From contig CM082591.2 in assembly GCA_040954595.2 (NCBI GenBank), positions 6,262,001-6,326,000 of the forward strand: a stretch of DNA of 64,000 bases, given 5' to 3'. This DNA comes from Balanoglossus misakiensis. Its lineage: Eukaryota > Hemichordata. Positions 48,475 to 61,138 of this stretch are shown here, in pieces. The position numbers were made by a program, and so were the translations under genes. The notes under the pieces were generated by a model. It made no database searches. It was not told the origin of the DNA and saw only the letters and a program-made list of their open reading frames with translations. Position 1 is the first letter of the stretch. Each line of letters begins with the position of its first letter.

Positions 48475-49572
48475 TTACACTTCAGTGATATTGTTGCGCT
48501 CTTTCTTCCACCTGATCAGTCGGCAGCTGTAAAACACGGACATGTTTTTACATTTGAGCTTTCCGACAGCCACTAACGGGATCAGGGCCAAGGACAACAC
48601 AAGCTTGTGAGAATTGCACAGAAGATACGAGGTTGACAGAGCGAAGTTGAGAATTCCTCCCACACAGTTCGCCATGCAGCAAAAATCGAGGAACATCAGT
48701 AGGCGATATGGTAGACAAGCTATGATTGGCTCAAGGGGCAAATCTATGATTGGCTCAAGGGGCGTGTGGGCTTCTAACAGCGGCAGTGATTCGCTGTTGC
48801 TGTCGGAGAGTTGTGAACGCCCAGACTGTCCGGACACCTGACTGTCATTGACATGCGCGTCTTCCACACGCACTGGTCTGACTCTCAGGATAGCTTCTCT
48901 TTGAGTTGTTCTGTTCTTCCTCTCCGCGACACTTTCTTCTATTGACAAGACGCAGAAACTTTCTGCTGTGTAGTACATCGCACAGGTGAGGGCTACGGCG
49001 ATGCAGAATGCGTGCACGGCCGCCAAGGACTGCACAATGGTAGGCCTATCTGTAGGAGGGCCTGTCATGTTTGCCGAGTCGTCCCCACCACCAGAACCTG
49101 CGGCACAGCGAGGCGGAATGAACAGCTCCACGCTTGCCACCACAGCCGTCGCCAGAAAGTACACCAGCGCGATGACAAACACCGTCAGATAAGCAGGCGA
49201 CTTTCGCAGAAGTCTGCCGAAATCGCAGAAGAAACGCGCGTGTCGTCGGGGCTGTTTGACGCCTTTCGCTTTCAGTATCACCGCTGACAGAAAGGCGTAG
49301 AGCATCAAACCGAAAACGAAACAGCACAGGCCGTCAAAGACTACGGCAAGCATCGGGTCAAGGCGGAAAATCGCCTCGAATTGCGGTGTCAGGAAATCGT
49401 TGGCTTGCTGTAAGGAGAACGCGACGAAAAACGACAACATCAATACGGCGTCTGTGACGACAAGGCATCGCACACCATGATAGATGCAACTGTAGTTGTA
49501 ATCTTCATCAACTGGTTTCCGCAGTTCCATAAGTGGACTCGGCGAGCAGCAGTCCGAAAGAACACACCCCAT
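48475..49572 (-). CDS. orphan multi-pass membrane protein, copy 1
   Basis: A single coding exon, 365 aa. The ATG lies two bases after a splice acceptor (TTCACAG|GTATG), so a 5' UTR exon lies upstream. The N-terminus is MGCVLSDCC, which fits N-myristoylation at Gly2 with nearby acylatable cysteines. About six hydrophobic segments are visible (near residues 34-56, 70-98, 126-150, 186-212, 286-306 and 312-334). A luminal or extracellular loop carries an NMT glycosylation site, and a polar Ser-rich loop precedes the paired motif [11 protein letters not shown]. Conserved blocks shared with its neighbour are [23 protein letters not shown] and [12 protein letters not shown]. No family is recognised; a channel-, tetraspan- or receptor-like role cannot be told apart. 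Confidence 0.85.
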   Translation of the reverse strand: MGCVLSDCCSPSPLMELRKPVDEDYNYSCIYHGVRCLVVTDAVLMLSFFVAFSLQQANDFLTPQFEAIFRLDPMLAVVFDGLCCFVFGLMLYAFLSAVILKAKGVKQPRRHARFFCDFGRLLRKSPAYLTVFVIALVYFLATAVVASVELFIPPRCAAGSGGGDDSANMTGPPTDRPTIVQSLAAVHAFCIAVALTCAMYYTAESFCVLSIEESVAERKNRTTQREAILRVRPVRVEDAHVNDSQVSGQSGRSQLSDSNSESLPLLEAHTPLEPIIDLPLEPIIACLPYRLLMFLDFCCMANCVGGILNFALSTSYLLCNSHKLVLSLALIPLVAVGKLKCKNMSVFYSCRLIRWKKERNNITEV

Positions 49573-51224
49573 ACCTGTGAATACAGGTCATACAAAGGGA
49601 CTCATGTTAAATGCTTGACTAGTAAATGCACACAATGAACGAACTCTCTACCATATATTTGACCCTGGGTGACTCGACAGGGCTGACTACTAACCCAAGA
49701 AATTAAATCACGTTACCAGCATGATAACCCTTGATCCAGTTGATTCCATGATAGGGCTCATGATATGTATGTAGTGCCAAGAATCGAATGTGTACACTAC
49801 TAGACAAAATCTTAGATAGTGCTGAGGCCAAAATAATTATTTATTTCCGTGAACATGACCTATCCTTATTTTGTCCCTACCGATCCCGAAGATTAAGTCA
49901 AAATCTTAAAAGTGTTTTTCATGAATAAACATTTTCCTAAACTAACAAGTACACCCTCCCGAGCTATTTTCGGAAAGCATTCGTCACACGACTATCTAAC
50001 CCTTGTGTCCCCGGGCCTGCGCTATGTAAATGAGAGGGTTTGCATATTCTTTTCGGGCGAATTGTGTTTGTTTGAATCTTGTGGTGAGACCATTTACAGA
50101 AAACAACAGTCGAAACGAAACAGTTTGGTATGTATGTCTATTGACCACACGAACACACCAAAGGCAAATCAACACATATAGCAAGCGTACGTACTGTCGA
50201 CAACATACACACTTGAAAAAATCCCATGCCATCGACTTCAGTGAGATGATACAAACCGTTCAGTCTGGTCAGACTTGTGACGTGGGCGTTTGCGATGATA
50301 AGATGTAACCCTTCGTCAAGGTCTCCTTCGAAGACTTAGCTTTCAACGAAGACTTAACAAGCTTTCAGCTTCGGTTGAATGTTTAGGTGATCACAGAAGA
50401 GAATCATCGTTTAGAACTTTAGATACAAATACACAAGGACGTGTGATGCTTCGCTCTGGTTAAATTTATAAGGGGGATTTCCAAAATACTTGTTTTCAGG
50501 GGAAAACCCTATGAGTTCATTTCAGGTAAACCCCAGCTCAAAACAAAGGAGGTCACCAAGAGGTCACCACTTGGCGGAGCAGTCGTTGCCTCAGTATATA
50601 ACTTTCGGCATTTTAACAGTGTATTCGAGATCTTGTTTAAGTTTGAAAGAAAAACGTTGAAATAATATTTTTAAAATGGCAGCTAGTGGGGCATCTAGCA
50701 AACTTGTGAGATTCGAGATATACTTTTAATCACATTTTTAGATCAAAAGGCTATATATCAATAGAATTGGGTCTTTTTAAAATTTTATTTCCGTGTCATC
50801 GAACTTTATTGTACCTGGAGTGTTTGTTCGGCGTCGTGCAATGAAATCTAGCCAATCACAGATTTTCAATGGCTGGCACACGCGAAAAAACTGACTGTGT
50901 GCGCCTCTATATGTTCTCTAGAATACTAAGATACACTATTTTTGCCATTATGGACAATATTATTGTAAATAGGAGGTGACTGTGTACATTTAAAAGCTCT
51001 TCATGGTTATGAATATTTTCTGTTGAGGCCAAATAAAATAAAATGTGCTGTTTTGATTTACATGGCTTTCAAAAGTAGGGTAGGTAGGTAGGGATTTTTT
51101 TTTTATTTTGCAATTTTTTTATATCTTTGGCTGCCGTAGTGTAGAAGAATGACGTCATTCTCCTTGCGTGATTCTCACAATTTTCACGAATCTTGTATAT
51201 TTGACATTGTTTTGTTTTACTTAA
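49573..51224. other. gene-free stretch with a MITE family F fragment
   Basis: Positions 50845-50994 match the right three quarters of family F (AGCCAATCACAGATTTTCAA, GGAGGTGACTGTGTACATTTAA). The 5' UTR exon of the gene at 48475-49572 should also lie here, but I cannot place it. Confidence 0.5.
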
Positions 51225-51568
51225 AGCCTCTAGAGCTGCCACTTCTTGCATTATTTTCATTATTTTATTTTCCAACTTAAATTGGTCCATCTAAACAAGC
51301 TTACTGATATGTATACATGAACACCTTATCGATGCCCGATTGTGACTGCATGTTGCAATTTGAACACGATATGTATTAAACAGGTGCCACACCGATTTAA
51401 TCAGCCTCCATACAAACAGTACACATGGTATCGTCGCCAAGAGATGACAAACTGATGCAAATGGAAGTAATATGGCTTAATGGTGAAGATTTTAGAGGAT
51501 AGGAAATATATAGTTTCAGAATTATTTTATTGTGGAAAAATGTGTGAAATTTGGCAGCTATAGGGTCT
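51225..51568. mobile_element. MITE family B, copy 3
   Basis: Flanked by TTAA at 51221-51224 and 51569-51572, in the same orientation as copy 1. Ends AGCCTCTAGAGCTGCC and GGCAGCTATAGGGTCT. Confidence 0.88.
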
Positions 51569-51733
51569 TTAAGCTCTAAAAAGTTTAGGGTCGGCGGGCT
51601 AATATTAGGGTAGGTCGGGTAATTGGAACAGCACATATTTTTTTGTTTGGCCTGATGTAAAGCGAAAGGTTTTTTCCATCCGTGGTCTGAGAACTCACTG
51701 GTGAAATGACTACATTACGGATTCATACTGTGA

Positions 51734-52951
51734 CTATACGACAGGGGAATCTATTCTCCACCTGATCAGTCTGCAACTGTAAAACACGGACATGTTTGTG
51801 CACTTCATTTTTCCAACTGCAACCAGCGGAATTAATAACAGATACAACAGATAATCCCGCGAATCAAACGGATCGAGAACTGTCAAACCAAAGTTTATAA
51901 TTCCTTCTACGCAGTTTGCGAGACAGCAAAAATCGAGGAACATTAGCAGCCAGTATGGTAGACAGGCTATGATTGGTTCCAAGGGCGAGTGCGAGGGATT
52001 GTCTTCTGCTCTTTCCTTCGTAGGCGTGGTTTCTGGGTCGGCGGTTGTCGGTCCCTCTACGTGCACAGTGGCGGCCGTCTGTCCTGCAGACTGTTGCGAG
52101 GGATTGTCTTCTGCTCTTTCATTTGTCGACGTAGTTTCTGGGTCGGCGTTTGTCGGCCGCCCCTCTCCGTTACTGTTTTGGTTAAAGGTACCGTATCCGT
52201 TCGTTACACTTCGGATGACCGTTTCTCGGAGTTCACGCTTCTTTCTTTCCGCGATACTTTCTTCGATCGATAGAACGCAGAAACTTTCTGCGATGTAGTA
52301 CAGCGCGCACGTAAGGGCTACGGCGATGCAGAGCGCGCTTGTCACGGGGGAAGTTACTTCGGTTGTTTCTTCCGGTGGTAATTTGGCCGGCTCGTGCGCA
52401 GTTGTCACGTTGGTGATCGTGGCAATTGCAAAGGTGCCGTTCACAGTATAGGGCGTGGGATGACCTGTTGTGCACTCGTGGGTTTCAGAGCTCGAGTTCG
52501 GCATCGACAGATCAACGATCGCCACCACAGCCGTCGACAGAAAGTAGGCCTCCGAAATGACGAAACAGACGCAGTAAGCTGTGGACGCGTGCAGAAGTCT
52601 GGGGAACTCGCAGGAGAATCCGCCCAGCTCCTTCATTTTGGCCTTAAGTATGACCGCCGACAGAAAGCTGTACAAAGCCAGGCCGATCACGAAACACCAC
52701 AAGCCGCCATACAGCAAGACAATCGTGGGATCAAGGTGGAGACCGTTCTCAATTATAGACGCCAAATTGTCCGGGCCCGCTTCATAGAGTGAGAAGGCGA
52801 TGAAGTATAAAAACATCAGTAAAGCATCTACAAAGGCAAGAGATCGCACACCATAATAGATGGAACCATAACTATAACCGTCATTAGGTCTCTCCAGTTC
52901 CAAAAGCGGGTCAGATGACTTAGGGCAACAATCGCCCAGAATGCAGGCCAT
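51734..52951 (-). CDS. orphan multi-pass membrane protein, copy 2
   Basis: Single coding exon, 405 aa, starting at the ATG at 52951, five bases inside an exon whose acceptor is TTACAG|GTACC. This is the same structure as copy 1, and the preferred start aligns MACILGDCC with MGCVLSDCC. Gly2 is replaced by Ala, so this copy could not be myristoylated. The membrane segments and the blocks [33 protein letters not shown] and [12 protein letters not shown] are conserved. The extracellular loop is longer, with several N-glycosylation sites. The cytoplasmic-type loop has an internal repeat: [19 protein letters not shown] follows a near copy about 34 residues earlier. Family unknown. Confidence 0.86.
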   Translation of the reverse strand: MACILGDCCPKSSDPLLELERPNDGYSYGSIYYGVRSLAFVDALLMFLYFIAFSLYEAGPDNLASIIENGLHLDPTIVLLYGGLWCFVIGLALYSFLSAVILKAKMKELGGFSCEFPRLLHASTAYCVCFVISEAYFLSTAVVAIVDLSMPNSSSETHECTTGHPTPYTVNGTFAIATITNVTTAHEPAKLPPEETTEVTSPVTSALCIAVALTCALYYIAESFCVLSIEESIAERKKRELRETVIRSVTNGYGTFNQNSNGEGRPTNADPETTSTNERAEDNPSQQSAGQTAATVHVEGPTTADPETTPTKERAEDNPSHSPLEPIIACLPYWLLMFLDFCCLANCVEGIINFGLTVLDPFDSRDYLLYLLLIPLVAVGKMKCTNMSVFYSCRLIRWRIDSPVV

Positions 52952-54353
<1,402 letters not shown>

Positions 54354-54433
54354 TAGCCTGGCCCCAGGCCAGTGTGTTTTAGATATATAGACATTTCTAT
54401 ATATCTAAAACACACTGGTCTGGGGCCAGGCTA
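54354..54433. mobile_element. 80-bp foldback insertion with a 9-bp target duplication
   Basis: Nearly perfect hairpin with ends TAGCCTGGCCCCAG and CTGGGGCCAGGCTA. It is flanked by identical TATCGTCGC at 54345-54353 and 54434-54442. No coding capacity. Confidence 0.8.
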
Positions 54434-54644
54434 TATCGTCGCCAATCCTAGTTATAATTATTGTTTACACGTTTTATTTCTAACAATTTAAAAGTGTATA
54501 TACTCGATGCTCTCTGAAATATGCAAAGCTGTAAGTGAAAAATCACAATGGTTCTGAGTAAAATACGTCAACATATAAACTAATACAAAGTTAATTTAAA
54601 CTTTTTTGAAACCGAGGCTACTTTCCCATGATGCTCCGTTCAAA

Positions 54645-57600
54645 ATGTCAGCGCCCAAGACGTCTTGTTTGATTGTGGCGTCGTCAGCACCAGAAGGTGG
54701 GTTTTCTCGGGGCGATGGTGATTTAGTTTGTTTTACAAAGGAAGTTTTACATTCCTCTCAGTATCACATCACTGGATCGGCAATGTTCAGGGGTCCTTTC
54801 CACGCGGATCGCGATAAACACGTAGTTCCTCTAGAGCGATCATCCGATCACCGGCACCCCGCCCCCTTTTGGCCAGTCTGGGCTCTCGCTTGTGGATGGT
54901 GCGGTTGTGACACAAGTTGTTTGAGATGGACATTGAATACTGTGTCATAGCTGCAATGATTGTAACGGCCGGGTGCTGCTGGGTTGCGAACACGTGATAT
55001 CATCATCATCACCTGCTACAATCATTGCAGCTCAGCTAACTGTGTTAATTCATCTCTGATCGTTGGCAGGTGTTTCTGCTCAGTCATTCATCCACGCCTT
55101 TACTCTAACCCACTCGGCATTCAGTGTGCAGGTTGCCACACCCAATGTAAGTACATGCGTGGGGACGGTGTTGTGAGTTACCATTTGATATGATCTCTAG
55201 TATTTGATTTGGTTATATGGCTGCAGTGTCAATGTGGTTGTTTATGTCTAATACATAATATATAACACATCCGCCTCGAGTTCTGGATGCCTTGGATTGG
55301 AATAGGCTTTAGAATCATTTCTGCTATCAGCATTGATTTGTCTCTTGTGTTTATCATTTCTACGGAGAACAGGGGAAATCCATAGAATACGTCCACCAAG
55401 ATGACAACAGCAGAAGATGGCTGAATGAATTTCGAACCAAACCATTTGCAAATCCAGTTAGTCTTAACTCTATAGATGGTAAGATACAGTTCCATATGTT
55501 ATGGAAAATTTCTTTTCATGTTGGTTGATAAATGCGTATAGATTTGCAATCTTATATAAATTCTAAAACTATATATGAGATTTAATGTTAACAATCAAGA
55601 ATGGCCCAATATTTGTAACCTTTAACCCTAGTTTATGCAGGATACTTATTCATATACATTTATGTCCATCTACATAATGTGTTTGTCCATCTTTTCTGCC
55701 TTGCCAAAGATTCTGCAAATGATAAGTACCGGTAAATAATTTACATCCTAATTTTGCATTTTTCCATGATTTTCTCTCGGTCTTTCCAGCATCCAGGTAT
55801 TCCGTGTTGTTAATTCCCAGCTGTCCGGGGGCGCTCCATGATCTGGCATCTAACACAGTACTGGCACAGATTCTGGATCACTTCATGGAAGAAAAAAGTA
55901 TGTTTATTTTTGTGACTTCTTTGTGTAGCCAGTGGTAGTGCCCATGCTTTTCGCAGTCTGAGATTATGCTACCACAGAAAATCCTGGAAAGACCTTACAT
56001 TTAAAGCCCCTATAGCTGCCAAATTTCACATTTTTTTTTCACAGTAAAATACTTCAAATATATTCCCTATCTCAAATCTTCACCATTAAGCCATATTACT
56101 TACATTTGCATCAGTTTGTCATCTCTTGGCGACACATACCACTAAAATCAGGTGTAGGGTACGGTGACGTATTTTACTTATGCTGTACGGTATTCTTACC
56201 CCTTTAGTTCTATCCCACAATGCACCATGTTTCCAAGATGGTGGTTAAGAAAAACCTCCCCTATACTGTTATTCTTTGCGTGGTCTGTCTGTAGAGCCGA
56301 TATGTGCTGTTGGTTTTGGTGTGGGTGCTTTATGCTGTACAAGGAAGGATCTGAACCAGCCATGGAGGTTTAGTTCATACTGTATGACAGCAGTAAGTGA
56401 ACTTTCATGACTAATTTGAGCTGTGTTTCTTTTATGTAGGTCTTTAGCTTCCAATATACCTTTCTATTGAATTCTTTGTAGATGTCAACATCATATAAAT
56501 ATAGCAGTGGATTTCAGTAGAACATTTTGTAAGGGATATATACTGCAAGAACACTAATTTTGTCACCGTACTCAATTTTCAGCCTTCAGTTTTTGAGCTA
56601 GCAAGAGGTCCTGAATTATCATCCATGCCAATTATTTTAGAAGATTACATCAAAGACGCTGGAGCTAATTACAATGGTAGGTGTGGGCCTTTATAGACAG
56701 GTGGCCTTTATAGACTAATGAGACAGGCAGCCAATTCATGACATCAGCCAGACAGCCAGCGAATAAGAGACAGCCAGACATACTGATACAGGAAGTCAGC
56801 TAGCCAATGAGAAAATACAGATGGACAGCTAACCAAACTGACAGACAAAGAATCAATGTGACACAGCCAATCCATGACAGCCATGCAGACATACAACCGG
56901 CTAATAAGAGACAGCCAGACATACAGGAAGTTGGCTAGCCAATGAGAAAATTCCATCAGCCAGACAGGCAGACAGTAAGCAACACTGCCAGACATGCGAC
57001 CGTTGAGACAGACTGCTAATCCGAGATAGCCAGACAGCTGGCTGGAAAGATGGACAGACATACAGGAAGTAGTCTAGCCAATGAGAAAATACAGACAGAC
57101 AGAGAACCATTGAGACAGACAGGCAATCCTAGACGGCCGGCCAGACAGCCAGACATATATACAGGAAGTCAGCTAGCCAATAAGAAAATTCAGCCAACCA
57201 CCCAGACAGGCAATCAGACTTCCAGACAAGGGACAAGAGCAACAGACAGAGTGAAAGAACAGAGACAGATGGATATACATTTATTAATGTTAGTTGCCAT
57301 ATAGATAACACAGTTGTTTAATTTAATTTTATCCCTTACAGCCAGTGAGCCAGATGCTGTACATGTTGTTGTCGACAGACATATAATCACTGGACAAAAT
57401 GAGCAATCCACACTGACTGCTGTACAAAATTTGATCCTTCTCAGCAATGCCAGGTAAGTCATTTTGATTAGATAGATATTGCCATCCACGTGAATCTAGA
57501 TGTTGAAGATGGTATGCCCAGTCACTGAGTCCCATTCAAGGATGCCAATGTCTGACTGGATTTTATTTTCAGGAAATACTGTAAAATGGGAACTTTTTGT

Positions 57601-57887
57601 GAATGATATTTTTTTGCAAACTGAGAGCCCCCCCCCCAAAAACAAACAAACAAACAAACAAACCCAACAACAACAAAACACGAAAATAAAGAAGTCGTGT
57701 AACGATGCAGTGAAATACGAGAAGGCGAACATTACTTGTCGCGTAACAGTTGCCTTTTTTGATATCGCAAAAATTTCCTGTCGTGAAAATTTCCCATTTT
57801 ACAGTATGCAATAACAACTCTGCATTTTTACTATGTAAATTGTTGTTTTTTGTTGATTTCAGGCAAAGTAAACAAGCTGGTAAATGA
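54645..57887 (+). CDS. GATD1: GATD1, glutamine-amidotransferase-like (DJ-1/PfpI superfamily)
   Basis: Eight exons: 54645-54696, 55070-55146, 55373-55478, 55790-55897, 56295-56392, 56583-56676, 57342-57453, 57863-57887. All junctions are in phase with GT-AG borders, giving 223 aa, close to the vertebrate protein. Diagnostic stretches are [52 protein letters not shown] and [20 protein letters not shown]. The fold is that of class I amidotransferase-like proteins; the biochemical role of GATD1 is unsettled. In the nucleophile-elbow position typical PfpI enzymes have a Cys-His pair. Here the sequence is VGFG, so both residues are missing, which argues against classical activity. Introns contain a family B fragment, a degenerate tandem repeat and a family E MITE. 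Confidence 0.93.
55999..56150. mobile_element. MITE family B fragment in GATD1 intron 4
   Basis: After TTTAA near 55995, AGCCCCTATAGCTGCCAAAT and about 130 bp (inverted orientation) match family B. The far half is absent. Confidence 0.7.
56730..57240. repeat. degenerate tandem repeat in GATD1 intron 6
   Basis: About 500 bp of GACAGNCAGACA-type repeats, interspersed with a longer recurring phrase (ACAGGAAGT.AGCTAGCCAATGAGAAAATAC). Non-coding. Confidence 0.8.
57579..57804. mobile_element. MITE family E, copy 3, GATD1 intron 7
   Basis: Ends CTGTAAAATGGGAA and TTCCCATTTTACAG, with TA on both sides (57577-57578 and 57805-57806). The interior is homologous to the other two copies near the right end (GTAACAGTTGCC.TTTTTGATAT). 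Confidence 0.78.
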
Positions 57888-58088
57888 AGGCTGATGATTT
57901 TCATGGAAGATGCTAAAACATAAGAGACTATATGTGAATCAACAACATAAATTTTACATCTTCGTATTTCTATCCAAGTAATAGAAAACAAAGTATATTT
58001 CATGTCAGTGTATTGATTTTTATTGCACTTTGGTAGTGTCTACCAAGGAGTTTCTGATAGCTTTATGGCTCATGTGCGTAATACTATG

Positions 58089-58217
58089 AGGTTATTACGA
58101 AAATACCGCAAAGTATGCACGAGGACATTAGCGCTGAGTATCGCCCGACGCGTAGCGGAGGGCGATGCGCTGCGCTAATGTCCGAGTGCATACTTTGCGG
58201 TATTTTCGTAATAACCT
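58089..58217. repeat. 129-bp palindrome in the GATD1 3' region
   Basis: AGGTTATTACGAAAATACCG and its complement at the right end enclose a second, inner inverted repeat around ATCGCCC...GGGCGAT. Foldback element; no clear target duplication. Confidence 0.8.
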
Positions 58218-58599
58218 TATTATTATACATCTTACATCTCCGATAGTTCTTGTTTTGCATGTTACTTGGCTTTCAAAACGCCCAAAATGCCGATACAATC
58301 GATCGAAAACCGCTCAGTGAGCAGCCATCTTTCTTTTTTGTTTACGTACGTGCGCGTGCGTTGGAATGCGGGCGCCTTGAAACCGTCCGCATAACAGCGC
58401 ATACCTGTACACGGTGAGTTTGGGGCGCCTTGAAACTAAGGCTTATTTAACGCGCGTTCCGTACGTACCGTTCCGTACGGCTTTTTATTGCACGCCAAAA
58501 TCTATTGTTCTCGGCACTAGATGTATAATAATAGAAATTAATGTCATGTCAATTTGACTTTTTTTCGCTGCAAATAGGACTACGGACTATTTCAGATAT

Positions 58600-58618
58600 T
58601 TTATTTATGTACAATAAA
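58600..58618. terminator. back-to-back poly(A) signals of the convergent genes
   Basis: TTTATT at 58600-58605 (AATAAA on the minus strand, for the TIR-CARD gene) and AATAAA at 58613-58618 on the plus strand (for GATD1) lie within 19 bases. Their use is inferred. Confidence 0.4.
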
Positions 58619-59217
58619 AACTATATATATGTGGCTGCATTGTTATTTTTATGCAAGGAATGATTGGGTTGTTGTAGGTTAGACTTGAACGTATGGGGTT
58701 AAAAGCTGCAATATTTTGACATGGCATTGTGGAATTTGATTTGTCAATCTATTAGATTCACCTTGTAAAATTTTAAAAATTCAATGCCAAAGAGATTATT
58801 GCTTATATGCATATATGTAAATAGGAATTCATATATACAATAATTGAGTAATTCAGTTAAAAACTCCTTACAGTTGCATACTGCTAATATCTTCTAAGAA
58901 AAAAAAATAATTCTGTATGCATTTTGGTGGGAATACCAGGATGTTGAAAATTCATTAGAAAAAAATTGTTGAATTTTGTTGAGTACACCTGGGAAGAAAT
59001 CATTGGATGATAATCTATTCTAAGAGCCGTACAGACCAATCAGAAACATGGTTTTATACAGTTGGCGAGACGTGGCATACTCCTGTGAAATTGTTCTGCA
59101 ATTGACACCTGGATGGTTTTTCCAATCACAGTGCAACAGAAAGGGCACATGATTTGAGCTATGGTTACCACGGTGATCTCATGATGACATGAGTGTTGAA
59201 ACCTATTTCTTTAATTT

Positions 59218-61107
59218 TCAAGTTATCTTCATATTCTCCATTCCTGCTGTCACCTTGGCGGACGCAACATCTTGAGAGAAAGACAAAGTAACCAATCAGA
59301 TGCCTCATCATACTATAACAGAACATGGCAAACAGCGAATCACAATGCAGTTTATATTTTGGGTATAAATTGATCAGATTACACAGTGTGCCCGGTTCGT
59401 ACGGTGGCCATATTGGATTCTGAACTCCCTAGTATAATGGCTGTAAATTAAATCTTGGAATATTTCACTGCATCAAACAATAATTTTACTCACCATCTTT
59501 AAGAGCTTTGGCAAGATGGGGGCATACATTCTCCAGGACTCTGACAAACAGATCAAATGCACCCTCCTCTTTTTTCAACAATATGTTAACAAGTGTTCTT
59601 CTTTTGTTATAGTCTGTTAAAACGTCTTTTTTAATCTCTGCTTCGTCTTCCAATGTGAAAACCTGGCAATGGACAGTGAAATCTTTAAATGCTCCTCCAG
59701 GATTATGTTTGTAGGGAGAGTAAAAAAATGTCTATTTTTGTCGTCGTCTGAGGTTTTGTCTGATGGACTTATACTATTAATTGATACAAATTACTTAGTT
59801 TGAAAAATAATAACTTACATTTGACATACGGTCAAGTACTCTTTGGTATGGAAGGTCGCTGGCAAAGTTTTCCATGTGCTTTCTTAGTATAGCTTGGTGA
59901 TAGGCCTTCATACATTGTCTTGTTGAACCTTAAAAATGAGCAGTAAGCAGTCAGGACGTAAGTGGGTTAATTAAACCGCAGGGGATCATGCAATGCAAAC
60001 ACTTAAACTGGCCAGTAACGTTTGAATTGCTCATTTGCATACGGTTTTTCAACTTTTTTCACAACGAAAGTTAAGCAATTTGCAACCCATTTCTGACAAT
60101 TATTTCACCCCAGGCACATTACTGGTACTATGAGTGTACTACATGTGATTTTTCATGAAGTTTTATCGAGAAGAATTTCTTTACTTCCACTGACAAAATT
60201 GTGATCACGAAATTCAAAGTGACCTTGAAGTTAAAAAATCAAAAAAAAAATATCAGCCATACCCACACAAAAATTAACCCCCTCAGGTTTTAGAAACATT
60301 ATTAAACTCCTCTATTCATAATTTTGACATGAATATATCCATGCCGAGAGTCAAGGACCACAATTTACAGTGCCATAGGTCAGTCCTGAGAAGTCAGTCA
60401 GCGTGAATAGTGTATAGACTCCATATGTAATATGCTAATGAGAGATAACGACGCGTTGAAAAGGAAGCCATTACGTCATGGGTTAACATGCGTTGACCTA
60501 CTTCAATGCATACACATATGGCAAACACGGCTGTACTCGTCGATGGCGAAGGCAATTTTTACACCGTCATTACTCCACAACGGAGCGGCTCACACTATTA
60601 TAATTTCATGGTAGCTTAGTTCAATATCTTCCTAACCTACCCAATTTTTTTCAAGACAAGAAATCTTTGCCGAGAGTCAAGGACCACTATTTAAACCAAC
60701 ATACCGAAACTGTCTATCTCGGAAACGCGTCGTTAAAACTTCACGAAAAATCATCCTATCATTGACTATGGTGTTTCATACACGTCATAGAAAAATGGAT
60801 GCACTACGATCACTTGTAGTACCGAAAATCTCCGTTTGAAAATTTTTCCAACTGGCCGTAACTGCCACTCAGCGACGTTCACATTCAAATAGATCTCTTT
60901 GATCTCACCGCCTTAATTACCCCACTTACGTCCTGACTGTAAGTACACAAGTAAGTTATAAATGTGTGTGTTTGTTTGTGTGTGTGTGTCTGTCTGTATG
61001 TGTGTGTATGTATGTATGTATGTGTGTGTATGTGTGTGTATGTCTGTCTGTCTGTATGTATGTATGTATGTATGTATGTATGTATGTACAGTATGTATGT
61101 ATGTATG

Positions 61108-61138
<31 letters not shown>

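Noticed and set aside
51969-52298. 109- and 94-codon plus-strand open frames
   Set aside because: Antisense shadows of the second multi-pass gene, including its internal coding repeat.
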